Of a stretch of DNA of 64,000 nt, positions 6,983 through 14,938 are shown piece by piece. The position numbers and the translations under genes are program-made. Within the stretch, counting starts at the first letter, position 1; every line of letters starts with the position of its first letter. The stretch is from Frigidibacter oleivorans (GTDB taxonomy: Bacteria > Pseudomonadota > Alphaproteobacteria > Rhodobacterales > Rhodobacteraceae): assembly GCF_003993775.1 (NCBI RefSeq), contig NZ_RJRZ01000002.1:186001-250000 (forward strand), given 5' to 3'. Below the pieces are notes generated by a model, which saw only the letters and a list, made by a program, of their open reading frames with translations, was not told where the DNA came from and searched no databases.

Positions 6983-8410
6983 ATGGGACGACTGATCTGC
7001 ATTTCCAACCGGATCCCGCTGGGGCCGAACCCCTCGGGCGGGCTGGTGGTGGCGCTGCAGGACGTGCTGGAGCGTACCGGCGGCATCTGGATCGGCTCTG
7101 CCGCCGAGACGGTCGAGGAACCGGCAGAGACGCTGACCGAGGTGGAGGGCGGACCCTTCCGCCGCCTGTCCTTCGACCTGTCGGCGGACGAGAAGGAAAA
7201 CTACTACGCCGGCCATTCCAATTCGATGCTGTGGCCGCTGTTCCACGACCGCGCCGACCTGATCGAGATCCGCAGCGAATATTACGATGCCTATCGCACG
7301 GTGAACCGGCGCATCGCCCGGCTGGTGGCCACGATCCTGAAGCCCGACGACCGGATCTGGGTGCATGACTTCCACCTGCTGCCGCTGGCGCACGAGCTGC
7401 GGGCACTGGGGGCGAAGAACCCCGTGGGCTTCTTCCTGCACACGCCCTTCCCGACCCCGCTGGGCCTGCAGGCGATGCCCTACGGGGCCGAGCTGTGCCA
7501 CTGGCTGATGGAATACGACCTTGTCGGCCTGCAGGCGGAACGCGACGTGGTTCATGCGGTGGGCGGGATGCAACTGCTGGGCGGGGCCGAGCTGCAGGAC
7601 GACGGCCGGATGCGCATGGGGGCGCTGTCGACGCGGATCGCGGCCTTCCCCATCGGCATCGACACGGACGATTTCGCCCGTCTGGCGGCGACGCAGTTCG
7701 ACCTCTTGCCGCAGGGGATCGTGAAGCCGACGCGGCAGATGATGATCGGCGTGGACCGGCTGGACTATTCCAAGGGCCTGCCGCAACGCTTCCGCGCTTT
7801 CGGAACCTTCCTCGAACGCAACGAGGAATGGCACCGCCACGTCTCGCTGCTGCAGATCTCGCCGCCCACCCGCGAGGGGGTGAAGGCCTATGATGCGATC
7901 CGGGACGAGCTGGAATCGCTGTCGGGCCGGGTCAACGGCCGCTTCGCCGACATCACCTGGCAGCCGATCCGCTATATCCACCGGCCGATCCCGCGCGACA
8001 CGCTGGCGGGCCTGTACCGCGCCGCGCATGTGGGGCTGGTGACGCCGCTGATGGACGGGATGAACCTCGTGGCGAAGGAATTCGTCGCGGCGCAGAACCC
8101 CGACGATCCGGGCGTGCTGATTCTCAGCCGCTTTGCCGGCGCGGCCGAACAGATGGAGGCGGCGCTGCTGGTCAATCCCCATGACGAACAGGGCGTGTCC
8201 GACACGATCCTGACCGCGCTGACCATGCCGCGTCACGAACGGCAGGAACGCTGGGAGCTGCTGATGGCCGGTGTGCAGGCGCAGGACGTGCACTGGTGGT
8301 CAGAGGCCTTCCTGTCGGCGCTGGACGGGGCGGTAGAGGGGGCGGTAGATCGCGCAACACAGGCCGAGGAGCCGCCGCAGGAGGCCGAGGCGCCGACCGG
8401 GGCCGCCTGA
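6983..8410 (+). CDS. otsA: Trehalose-6-phosphate synthase (GT20)
   Basis: Joins glucose from UDP-glucose to glucose 6-phosphate, forming trehalose 6-phosphate in the cytoplasm. The ATG at 6983 follows a GGGGGCAGGGG site. The 475-residue product has the GT20 N-terminal loop ISNRIPLGPNPSGGL, the substrate segment WVHDFHLLPL, GVDRLDYSKGL, and the C-terminal nucleotide-sugar region DGMNLVAKEF. The tail after about residue 450 is rich in Glu, Ala and Pro and is probably disordered. GalU, which supplies UDP-glucose, is encoded at 37758-38651. The gene ends against a convergent methyltransferase-like gene. Confidence 0.95.
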   Translation: MGRLICISNRIPLGPNPSGGLVVALQDVLERTGGIWIGSAAETVEEPAETLTEVEGGPFRRLSFDLSADEKENYYAGHSNSMLWPLFHDRADLIEIRSEYYDAYRTVNRRIARLVATILKPDDRIWVHDFHLLPLAHELRALGAKNPVGFFLHTPFPTPLGLQAMPYGAELCHWLMEYDLVGLQAERDVVHAVGGMQLLGGAELQDDGRMRMGALSTRIAAFPIGIDTDDFARLAATQFDLLPQGIVKPTRQMMIGVDRLDYSKGLPQRFRAFGTFLERNEEWHRHVSLLQISPPTREGVKAYDAIRDELESLSGRVNGRFADITWQPIRYIHRPIPRDTLAGLYRAAHVGLVTPLMDGMNLVAKEFVAAQNPDDPGVLILSRFAGAAEQMEAALLVNPHDEQGVSDTILTALTMPRHERQERWELLMAGVQAQDVHWWSEAFLSALDGAVEGAVDRATQAEEPPQEAEAPTGAA

Positions 8411-8435
8411 TCCCGGCCCGCCTGAACCCGGCCCG

Positions 8436-9257
8436 TCAGTCGCGCGGCCGCAGCGCATCGGCCAGCCGGGTGGCGGCGGAACCGGGGCGCAGGGGCTGCT
8501 GCTGGCTGTCATGCGGGGCCCATCCGGTCAGGAAGATCGTCTCGACCGTGGCGCGGATGCGGCCTTCGGGCGCGGGGTAGCCGGCAGCATAGCGCCGCCC
8601 CGCCTCCGCCAGCATCGCGGCGGGCATCGGCGCCGGGTGGCGGGCGGCCAGCGCATTCGTCTCGCCCATCGCCCGCAGGTCGCGCACCAGATGCGGCAGG
8701 CCCCGATATTCCACCTGCCGCGTCACCGCGTCGGCCACCGGCAGCGCGAAGCCCGCGCGCTGCAAGAGCCCGCCCAGATCGCGGATCTCCGCCATCGGCA
8801 GCACCCGGGGCGACAGCCCGCCGGTCACCGCCGACTCGGCCTCTGCCAGCACGGCGCGCAATTCCTGCAGGCTGCGCCCGCCGAACAGCACGCCGAGGAA
8901 CAGCCCGTCGGGCCGCAGCGCGCGGCGGCACTGCACCAGCTGCCCCACCGGGTCATCGGCCCAGTGCAGCGCCAGCGCGTGGATCACCAGATCATGCGCG
9001 CCGGGGCCTAGCCCCAGATCCTCGGCATCCGGCAGGATCAGCGCATCGGGAAAGGCCTGCCATGCCTCGGGGAAGGGCGTCACGATGGCGGGGGCCGTAA
9101 ACGCCCTGTTAACCTCGGCCAGCCTTTCCTGAACCTCGTCCGCTGCCTCCTGGTGCAGGAACAGCGCCGGCCCCTGCCGCCGGGCGCGGGCGCGGTGGCG
9201 GGCAAGCGCGGCGCGGTCGGTCAGGCGCGGGGCGGCGGGGGAATTCGACTGGGTCAT
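8436..9257 (-). CDS. NDUFAF5/BioC-like methyltransferase-fold protein
   Basis: A 273-residue protein of the class I methyltransferase fold, closest in pattern to the NDUFAF5/BioC-like group (FLHQEAADEVQERL near the start, then LVIHALALHWADDPVGQLVQ, here split by eye). I chose the ATG at 9257; the frame stays open upstream but that part overlaps the divergent comF start. The usual glycine-rich SAM loop is not visible where it should be: the segment reads AFTAPAIVTPFPEAW, with no GxGxG. That suggests weakened or altered cofactor binding. NDUFAF5 relatives assist complex I assembly as hydroxylases, so a non-methyltransferase role is possible. Exact reaction unknown. Confidence 0.8.
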   Translation of the reverse strand: MTQSNSPAAPRLTDRAALARHRARARRQGPALFLHQEAADEVQERLAEVNRAFTAPAIVTPFPEAWQAFPDALILPDAEDLGLGPGAHDLVIHALALHWADDPVGQLVQCRRALRPDGLFLGVLFGGRSLQELRAVLAEAESAVTGGLSPRVLPMAEIRDLGGLLQRAGFALPVADAVTRQVEYRGLPHLVRDLRAMGETNALAARHPAPMPAAMLAEAGRRYAAGYPAPEGRIRATVETIFLTGWAPHDSQQQPLRPGSAATRLADALRPRD

Positions 9258-9288
9258 GATGGATGCATCTAGGGGCGGTCCCGATGGA

Positions 9289-10062
9289 ATGCAAAGCCCG
9301 GCAAGGCCGGCGGCGGCCCTGCGCCGGATCGCGCGGCGCGGCTGGCGGGGCGGGATCGACCTGATCTTTCCGCCGCAATGCGTCGCCTGCGACGCCCCGG
9401 TCGCCGAACCCTTCGGCCTGTGCCCGGCCTGCTGGGGCAATGCGGGTTTCATCCGGGGGCTGGCCTGCGACCTCTGCGGCGCGCCCCTGCCGGGCGAGGC
9501 CGAACCGGGCCGGGCCGAACATTGCGACGACTGCCTGCGCGTGGCGCGGCCCTGGGTGCAGGGGCGGGCGGCGATGGTCTATGAGGGCACGGGGCGGCAG
9601 CTGGTGCTGGCGCTGAAACATGGCGACCGGCTGGACCTGGTGCCGGCGCTCGCGCGCTGGCTGGCGCAGGCGGCGGCGCCGCTGATCCGGCCGGGCACGC
9701 TGATCGCGCCGGTGCCGCTGCACTGGCGGCGGCTGCTGGCGCGGCGGGCGAACCAGTCGGCGCTGCTGTCGGGGGCGCTGGCGCGGGCGGTGAATTGCGA
9801 CCATTGCCCCGACCTGTTCCGCCGCCGCCGCGCTACGCCCAGCCAGGACGGGCGCAGCCGCGACGACCGGTTCCGCAACCTCGCGGGCGCGATCCGAGTC
9901 GCCCCCGCCCGCGCGGCGCGGCTGAGGGACCGCGACCTGCTGATCGTCGATGACGTGATGACATCCGGCGCCACCTTCGCCGCCGCGGCCGAGGCGGCGC
10001 TGGCGGCCGGCGCAGGCTCGGTGCGTGTTCTGTCGCTGGCGCGCGTTGCGAAGGACGGCTGA
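9289..10062 (+). CDS. comF: ComF family phosphoribosyltransferase-like protein
   Basis: A 257-residue ComF protein, in other bacteria tied to natural transformation or DNA processing. Four zinc-binding CxxC pairs lie near the N-terminus (CVAC, CPAC, CDLC, CDDC), followed by a PRT domain with the signature LLIVDDVMTSGATF near residue 222. The start at 9289 fits the family; an ATG at 9256 would overlap the divergent neighbouring start. Only about 30 bp separate the two divergent starts, so each promoter must overlap the other gene. No other competence gene is in the window. Confidence 0.88.
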   Translation: MQSPARPAAALRRIARRGWRGGIDLIFPPQCVACDAPVAEPFGLCPACWGNAGFIRGLACDLCGAPLPGEAEPGRAEHCDDCLRVARPWVQGRAAMVYEGTGRQLVLALKHGDRLDLVPALARWLAQAAAPLIRPGTLIAPVPLHWRRLLARRANQSALLSGALARAVNCDHCPDLFRRRRATPSQDGRSRDDRFRNLAGAIRVAPARAARLRDRDLLIVDDVMTSGATFAAAAEAALAAGAGSVRVLSLARVAKDG

Positions 10063-10097
10063 AGTCCTATAGTCCTTGCCAACCGGAAAGGACCACC

Positions 10098-10355
10098 ATG
10101 CAGCCCGTCGAGATCTACACCACCCCCACCTGCCCCTATTGCCATGCGGCCAAGCGCCTGCTGGCCCGGAAGGGCGCCGCCTATACCGAAATCGACGTCA
10201 GCCGCGATTTTGCGCTGCGCGAGACAATGATGGAGCGGGCCGGCGGGCGGCGCACCGTGCCGCAGATCTTCATCGGCGGCCAGCATGTCGGCGGGTCCGA
10301 TGACCTGCACGCGCTGGACCATGCCGGCCGGCTCGACCCGCTGCTGAAGGGGTGA
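10098..10355 (+). CDS. grxC: Glutaredoxin 3
   Basis: An 85-residue cytoplasmic thiol-disulfide oxidoreductase that uses glutathione to reduce disulfides or glutathionylated proteins. The dithiol active site CPYC is at about residues 12-15, and the TVPQIFIGG cis-proline segment and the GG-S-DDL glutathione-binding end are intact. A GGAAAGG site precedes the ATG. It is followed after 4 bp by the nitrilase-family gene and then by a MarR regulator, so these three look like one operon. Confidence 0.95.
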   Translation: MQPVEIYTTPTCPYCHAAKRLLARKGAAYTEIDVSRDFALRETMMERAGGRRTVPQIFIGGQHVGGSDDLHALDHAGRLDPLLKG

Positions 10356-10359
10356 GGCG

Positions 10360-11190
10360 ATGCGCGTCGCGCTGCTGCAGATCACCTCGACCGACCAGCC
10401 CGCCGAAAACCTCGACATGGTGCGCCGGATGCTGCGCGAGGCGGCAGCGCGCAGCGTCGACTTCGTGCTGACGCCCGAGGTGACGAACTGCATTTCGTCG
10501 GACCGGACCCATCAGCAGGCGGTGCTGCGCACCGAGGAGGAGGACGAGACGCTGCCCGCGCTGCGGGCCGAGGCGGCGCAGGCCGGCATCTGGCTGCTGA
10601 TCGGCTCGCTGGCGCTGAAGACCGGCGACGCGGATGGCCGCTTTGCCAATCGCAGCTTCCTGATCGGCCCGGATGGCAGCGTGGTGGCGCGCTACGACAA
10701 GATCCACATGTTCGACGTGACGGTGTCCGAGACCGAGCAATATCGCGAATCCGCCGGCTACTGCCCCGGCGATCACGCCGTGCTGGCGGAAACGCCCTTC
10801 GCACGGATCGGGATGACCGTCTGCTACGACGTGCGCTTCCCGCATCTGTATCGCCGGCTGGCGCAGGCGGGGGCGCAGGTGCTGACTGTGCCCGCCGCCT
10901 TCAACGACACCACCGGCGCCGCGCATTGGGAGGTGCTGCTGCGCGCCCGCGCGATCGAGACGGGGTGCTGGGTGCTGGCGCCCGCGCAATGCGGCAGCCA
11001 TGCCGACCACGGCGGACGCCCGCGCCGCACCCATGGCCACAGCCTGGTCGTCGCGCCCTGGGGCGAGGTGGTCGCCGATGGCGGCGCCGCCCCCGGCATC
11101 GTCGAGGCGGTCATCGACCTTGCGCAGGTAGACCGGGCGCGGGCGCGGGTTCCGTCGCTGTCCCACGACCGGCCCTTCGACAATCCCTGA
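10360..11190 (+). CDS. Nitrilase-family amidase (deaminated glutathione amidase-like)
   Basis: A carbon-nitrogen hydrolase of 276 residues. The catalytic triad is complete: E40 in TPEVTN, K114 in RYDKIHMFD and C155 in VCYDVRF. The MFDV and YDVRFP contexts resemble the Nit1/NIT family, whose members hydrolyse deaminated glutathione or related omega-amides and so repair side products of metabolism. Placement right after glutaredoxin 3 supports a glutathione-related role, although this is inference. Its stop overlaps the ATG of the MarR gene by one base (TGATG), so translation is likely coupled. Confidence 0.88.
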   Translation: MRVALLQITSTDQPAENLDMVRRMLREAAARSVDFVLTPEVTNCISSDRTHQQAVLRTEEEDETLPALRAEAAQAGIWLLIGSLALKTGDADGRFANRSFLIGPDGSVVARYDKIHMFDVTVSETEQYRESAGYCPGDHAVLAETPFARIGMTVCYDVRFPHLYRRLAQAGAQVLTVPAAFNDTTGAAHWEVLLRARAIETGCWVLAPAQCGSHADHGGRPRRTHGHSLVVAPWGEVVADGGAAPGIVEAVIDLAQVDRARARVPSLSHDRPFDNP

Positions 11191-11636
11191 TGAGCGATGG
11201 CGTCGAATCCCTTGCCGCGGCGCTGTTCGCCGAAGTGTTCATGGCTGACCAGCTGGCCCGCGGCGTCGTGTCGAAGGCGCTGCCGAAAGGCATGGAGATC
11301 TCGCATTTCTCGGTGCTGAACCATCTGGCTCGCTCGGCCGAGGAACGCACCCCGGCGCAACTGGCGCAGACCTTCCACGTCACCCGGGGCGCGATGACCA
11401 ACACCCTGTCCAAGCTGGAATGGGCGGGTCATGTCCATATCCGCCCCGACTGGGACGACGCGCGACGCAAGTTCGTGTCGATCAGCCCGGCGGGGCGTGC
11501 GGCGCGGGACGCGGCGCTGGCGGCACTGACCCCGGTCATCGCCGAGGTGGTGAAGGCCATCGGCGCCGACAAGGTGCGTGCCGCGCTGCCGGTGCTGCGC
11601 GAATTGCGCGCGCGGCTGGACGTCAGCGGCGGATGA
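11190..11636 (+). CDS. MarR family transcriptional regulator
   Basis: A 148-residue winged-helix DNA-binding protein. The start at 11190 overlaps the upstream amidase stop; a longer open frame upstream is only read-through of that gene in another frame. The MarR core runs from about residue 35 (SHFSVLNHLARS) through the recognition helix (PAQLAQTFHVTRGAMTNTLS) to the wing with the DWDDARRKFVSIS beta-hairpin. The charged hairpin is typical. Ligand unknown; the setting with glutaredoxin and amidase suggests a redox or toxic-metabolite signal. Confidence 0.88.
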   Translation: MSDGVESLAAALFAEVFMADQLARGVVSKALPKGMEISHFSVLNHLARSAEERTPAQLAQTFHVTRGAMTNTLSKLEWAGHVHIRPDWDDARRKFVSISPAGRAARDAALAALTPVIAEVVKAIGADKVRAALPVLRELRARLDVSGG

Positions 11637-11681
11637 ACAATCCGCGGCGGTGGGTGTTTCCTGTCTAAAAGGAGAGCCACC

Positions 11682-11846
11682 ATGCCCAATTCACCCAAGT
11701 CGCGCGACAAGGCCGATCCGCCCGACCGGCGCAACGACCAGGACGATCACGAGGGCTCGAAGCACCGGCCCGAGGAGTTCGACGTGCAGAACCCGGCGAA
11801 ACAGGTCGAGCGTCCGACCGAGGAGCCGCCCGTCCGCCGGCGATGA
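11682..11846 (+). CDS. Small hydrophilic protein, unknown function
   Basis: A 54-residue open frame (MPNSPKSRDK at the start, EEPPVRRR at the end) too short for a standard length cut-off. Support comes from an AGGAGAG ribosome site 7 bp ahead of the ATG and from strong GC bias at third codon positions, like its neighbours. The product is almost entirely charged or Pro-rich (Asp, Glu, Lys, Arg, Pro), has no hydrophobic core, and should be disordered. It follows the MarR gene by 45 bp and may be in that operon. Its TGA directly abuts the ubiG stop (TGATCA, no gap). Confidence 0.6.
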   Translation: MPNSPKSRDKADPPDRRNDQDDHEGSKHRPEEFDVQNPAKQVERPTEEPPVRRR

Positions 11847-12605
11847 TCAGCGGCGGACGCTGGCGGTGACGTAGTTCACGCTCAGGTCGCGGTCGGACAG
11901 GGACCAGCTCCACGCGATCGGATTGAAAACCATTCCCCTGCGGTCCGCCGGGTCCAGTCCGGCGGCGCGGATCATCGCGAACAGCTCGTCCGGGGTGATG
12001 AACTTCGCCCAGTCATGGGTGCCCTTCGGCAGCCAGCGCATCACCCATTCCGCGCCGACGATCGCCATCATGAAGGACTTGGCGTTGCGGTTGAGGGTCG
12101 AGCAGATCATCAGCCCGCCGGGGCGCAACAGGTCGTGGCAGGTGCGCAGGAAGGCGGGCGGGTCCGCCACATGTTCCACCACTTCCATGTTCAGCACCAC
12201 GTCATAGGCCTCGCCCGCCCCGGCCAGCGCCTCGGCCGTGGTATGGCGATAGTCGATGGCCAGCCCCGACTGTTCGGCATGCAGCCGCGCCACCGGAATG
12301 TTGCGCGCGGCAGCGTCGGCACCTGTCACCGCGGCCCCCAGCCGCGCCATCGGTTCCGACAGCAGCCCGCCGCCGCAGCCGATGTCGAGGATCCGCAGCC
12401 CGGCGAAGGGCAGGGGCGCGGTCAGGTCGCGGTCGAACTGGGCCGCGATCTGCCGGGTGATATAGTCCAGCCGGCAGGGGTTCATCAGGTGCAGCGGCTT
12501 GAACTTGCCCTCGGGGTCCCACCATTCGGCGGCCATCGCCTCGAATTTCGCGACCTCGGCCGGGTCGATGGAGCCGGTCGCGGCGCTGGCGGTCTCTGCT
12601 GTCAT
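11847..12605 (-). CDS. ubiG: Ubiquinone biosynthesis O-methyltransferase
   Basis: Carries out both O-methylations in ubiquinone synthesis, using S-adenosylmethionine. The start at 12605 is backed by a GGAAGGAG site. The 252-residue product has the UbiG N-terminus ([19 protein letters not shown]), the SAM loop [14 protein letters not shown] near residue 80, [11 protein letters not shown] near 145 and the [11 protein letters not shown] region near 205. All family landmarks are intact. It is divergent from the proline iminopeptidase gene and convergent with the 54-residue protein gene. Confidence 0.95.
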   Translation of the reverse strand: MTAETASAATGSIDPAEVAKFEAMAAEWWDPEGKFKPLHLMNPCRLDYITRQIAAQFDRDLTAPLPFAGLRILDIGCGGGLLSEPMARLGAAVTGADAAARNIPVARLHAEQSGLAIDYRHTTAEALAGAGEAYDVVLNMEVVEHVADPPAFLRTCHDLLRPGGLMICSTLNRNAKSFMMAIVGAEWVMRWLPKGTHDWAKFITPDELFAMIRAAGLDPADRRGMVFNPIAWSWSLSDRDLSVNYVTASVRR

Positions 12606-12657
12606 GGCGGCAACTCCTTCCGGGTGCAACGCCCGGTGGCGGGCGAATATTTTGCGT

Positions 12658-12665
12658 TATATAGT
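12658..12665 (+). promoter_or_regulatory. Candidate -10 element placing pip transcription start at its ATG
   Basis: TATATAGT at 12658-12665. With normal -10 to start spacing, RNA would begin at about 12669-12672, that is at or just before the pip start codon. No clear -35 is seen upstream. This explains the missing ribosome site but is inference. Confidence 0.3.
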
Positions 12666-12671
12666 CCGATC

Positions 12672-13655
12672 ATGGACAGAACCGCAGGTCAAAAGCGCGC
12701 GCCCGGCGCCTTGCTCTATCCCCCGTGCGATCCCTACGACCAGCGGCTGCTGGACGTGGGCGAGGGGCATCGCCTGTATGTCGAACAATGCGGCCATCCG
12801 AACGGGCTGCCGGTCGTCATCCTGCATGGCGGGCCGGGCGGCGGTTGTTCGCCGGCGATGCGGCGCTATTTCGACCCGTCGGTCTATCGCATCGTGCTGT
12901 TCGACCAGCGCGGCTGCGGCCGGTCGCGGCCCCATGCCAGCGTCGAGGCGAACACGACATGGCATCTGGTCGCGGATATCGAGCGCATCCGCAAGGCGCT
13001 TGGCATCGACCGCTGGATCGTCTTCGGCGGCAGCTGGGGCGCGACGCTGGGGCTGATCTATGCGCAGGCGCATCCCGACCGCGTGGCGCATCTGGTGCTG
13101 CGCGGGGTGTTCCTCGCCACCCGGGCAGAGCTCGACTGGTTCTATGGCGGCGGGGCGGGGAAGTTCTGGCCCGATCTCTGGGCGGGGTTCTGCCAGCCGA
13201 TCCCCGAGGCGGAACGCGGCGACCTGATCGGCGCCTATCACCGGCGGCTGTTCAGCGGCGACTACGCGACCGAGGCGCGGCATGGCCGGATCTGGGCGCA
13301 TTGGGAAAATGCACTGGCCTCGGTCGACCATGACCTGCCGCTGGGCGAGGCGGCGCCGGACTATGCCCGTGCCTTCGCCCGGCTGGAGAACCATTATTTC
13401 CACCATGACGCCTTCCTGCGCGAGGACGGGCAGATCCTGAAGGACCGCCACTTGATCGACCATGTGCCCGCCACCATCGTGCAGGGGCGCTATGACATGA
13501 TCTGCCCGCCGGTTTCCGCCTGGCGGCTGGCGCAGGGCTGGACGCGGGCCGATCTGCGGCTGATCCCGGTCGCGGGCCACGCGCTGTCGGAACCGGGGAT
13601 CAGCGCCGAACTTGTCCGGGTGATGAATGCCCTGCGCGACGGCCCCGCGCGCTGA
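12672..13655 (+). CDS. pip: Proline iminopeptidase (S33)
   Basis: Releases N-terminal proline from peptides. The 327-residue alpha/beta hydrolase has the oxyanion motif LHGGPGGGC near 51-59, DQRGCGRS near 78-85, and the nucleophile S121 in GGSWGATL; the Asp and His of the triad fit QGRYDMICP and VAGHALSEPG. The start at 12672 gives the exact family N-terminus. No Shine-Dalgarno is visible, and a -10-like TATATAG lies only 8-14 bp ahead of the ATG, so the mRNA may be leaderless. Confidence 0.93.
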   Translation: MDRTAGQKRAPGALLYPPCDPYDQRLLDVGEGHRLYVEQCGHPNGLPVVILHGGPGGGCSPAMRRYFDPSVYRIVLFDQRGCGRSRPHASVEANTTWHLVADIERIRKALGIDRWIVFGGSWGATLGLIYAQAHPDRVAHLVLRGVFLATRAELDWFYGGGAGKFWPDLWAGFCQPIPEAERGDLIGAYHRRLFSGDYATEARHGRIWAHWENALASVDHDLPLGEAAPDYARAFARLENHYFHHDAFLREDGQILKDRHLIDHVPATIVQGRYDMICPPVSAWRLAQGWTRADLRLIPVAGHALSEPGISAELVRVMNALRDGPAR

Positions 13656-13671
13656 ACCGCCGGAGAGCGCG

Positions 13672-14130
13672 ATGACGACCCTGCCCCTGTTCCTGACTTT
13701 CCTTGCCGCCTGCGTCGCTGCCGGCGCCACCGGGTTCCTGTTCAAGCCGGGCCCCTGGTACGATGGCCTGCGCAAGCCCTCCTGGACACCGCCGAACTGG
13801 GCCTTCCCGGTGGTGTGGACGGTGCTGTACCTGCTGATGGCCTGGGCCGCGGCCCGGGTCGCCGTGCTGCCCGGCAACGGCCAGGCGCTGGCCTTCTGGG
13901 CGATGCAGATCGCGCTGAACACGCTGTGGACGCCGGTGTTTTTCGGCCTGCACCGGATGCTGACGGGGCTGCTGGTGATGGGGGCGCTGCTGGTGGCGGT
14001 GGTGGGCACGCTGGTCACCTTCTGGACGCTCGACACGCTGGCGGGGCTGATGATCCTGCCCTACCTCGCCTGGCTGGCGGTGGCGGCCGCGCTGAACCTG
14101 TGGATCTGGCGCTTCAATCCGAAGGTCTGA
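13672..14130 (+). CDS. tspO: TspO/MBR family protein
   Basis: A 152-residue five-helix membrane protein of the tryptophan-rich sensory protein family, which binds tetrapyrroles; in Rhodobacter the homologue lowers expression of photosynthesis and tetrapyrrole genes in oxygen. The family marks are FKPGPWYDGLRKPSWTPPNW near residues 23-42 (20 residues) and the Trp-rich ends of the helices. The start at 13672 follows a CGGAGAG site 17 bp after the pip stop, so the two are probably co-transcribed. Ferrochelatase in the same window is in keeping with tetrapyrrole metabolism but is not adjacent. Confidence 0.93.
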   Translation: MTTLPLFLTFLAACVAAGATGFLFKPGPWYDGLRKPSWTPPNWAFPVVWTVLYLLMAWAAARVAVLPGNGQALAFWAMQIALNTLWTPVFFGLHRMLTGLLVMGALLVAVVGTLVTFWTLDTLAGLMILPYLAWLAVAAALNLWIWRFNPKV

Positions 14131-14169
14131 CCCGGCCGGCCCCGGCCGCGGGGCCGCCGAAGACTCCGC

Positions 14170-14198
14170 TTGCAGACTCTGCGGCCTTTGCCTATATC
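14170..14198 (+). promoter_or_regulatory. Promoter of the rimP-nusA-infB operon, heat-shock-like
   Basis: TTGCAG at 14170-14175 and CCTATAT at 14191-14197. Read as sigma-70 it is TTGCAG-N17-TATATC; read as the alphaproteobacterial RpoH consensus (CTTG-N17/18-CYTATNTNNG) it matches throughout. The dnaK promoter at 31940-31968 has the same CGCTTGCAG box and the same 15-bp spacing to CTTATAT. Predicted transcription start is near 14205, giving a leader of about 87 nt. Confidence 0.55.
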
Positions 14199-14251
14199 CG
14201 CGTCAACAGCGGCGCTGCGGGGTCCAAACTCGCAGCCCAACCGGAAGATGT

Positions 14252-14280
14252 GCGGGCCGCTTCGGCCCGTTTTTCGTTTT
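14252..14280 (+). terminator. Terminator-like hairpin in the rimP leader (possible attenuator)
   Basis: A perfect 7-bp stem CGGGCCG/CGGCCCG (loop CTT) followed by TTTTTCGTTTT. It ends 11 bp before the rimP ATG and lies downstream of the predicted promoter at 14170-14198. It could terminate tspO transcripts, attenuate the rimP operon, or do both. Confidence 0.7.
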
Positions 14281-14291
14281 GAGGCACCGGA

Positions 14292-14906
14292 ATGACCGAC
14301 CTTATCGCCAAGACCGCGATCGACCGTCGCCTGGCCGAGATCGTGCAGCCCGCCATCGAGGGGCTGGGGTTCGAACTGGTGCGCATCCGGCTGATGGGCG
14401 GGCAGACCAAGACACTGCAGATCATGGCGGACCGGCCCGAGGGCGGGATCGACGTCGAGGATTGCGCGAAGATTTCCACCGCCGTGTCGGCCGTCCTCGA
14501 TGTCGAGGACCCGATCGAGGACAACTACAACCTAGAAGTTTCCTCGCCGGGCATCGACCGGCCGCTGACCCGGCTGAAGGATTTCGACGCCTGGGCCGAT
14601 TACGAGGTGCGGCTGGAGACGACCGAGCAGATCGACGGGCGCAAGCGGTTCAAGGGCATGCTGCGCGGCACCGAGGGCGACGAGGTGCTGATCGAGATCG
14701 AGAACGGCGGCGAGTCGGTGGTGATCGGGCTGGAATTCGACTGGCTGGCCGATGCCAAGCTGGTGCTGACCGACGAGCTGATCGCCGAGATGCTGCGCCA
14801 GCGCAAGGATGCCGGGATCATCGACGAAAGCCAGTTCGACGAGATTGACGAGACGGACGATACGGAAGGCGCCGAGGATGACGACGCCCCCGCGGTGAAA
14901 CACTAA
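14292..14906 (+). CDS. rimP: Ribosome maturation factor RimP
   Basis: Assists late assembly of the 30S ribosomal subunit. At 204 residues it is longer than the usual 150-180: the two RimP domains run to about residue 180 (SPGIDRPL near 80), and then comes a very acidic tail ([16 protein letters not shown], shown as 16 residues) that is likely disordered. It is the first gene of the rimP-nusA-ylxR-infB operon, the order found across many bacteria, and is preceded by a leader with a terminator-like hairpin. Confidence 0.95.
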   Translation: MTDLIAKTAIDRRLAEIVQPAIEGLGFELVRIRLMGGQTKTLQIMADRPEGGIDVEDCAKISTAVSAVLDVEDPIEDNYNLEVSSPGIDRPLTRLKDFDAWADYEVRLETTEQIDGRKRFKGMLRGTEGDEVLIEIENGGESVVIGLEFDWLADAKLVLTDELIAEMLRQRKDAGIIDESQFDEIDETDDTEGAEDDDAPAVKH

Positions 14907-14938
14907 GACCAAGAACCCCAGACCGGGAGTGACGACAG

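Noticed and set aside
12015-12671. Long N-terminal extension of proline iminopeptidase
   Set aside because: It is antisense to ubiG, whose motifs are complete; the family N-terminus starts at 12672.
14151-14190. GCAGACTCTGC palindrome as an operator
   Set aside because: It overlaps the promoter spacer, has only a one-base centre and 5-bp arms, and is not repeated; chance is likely at this GC content.
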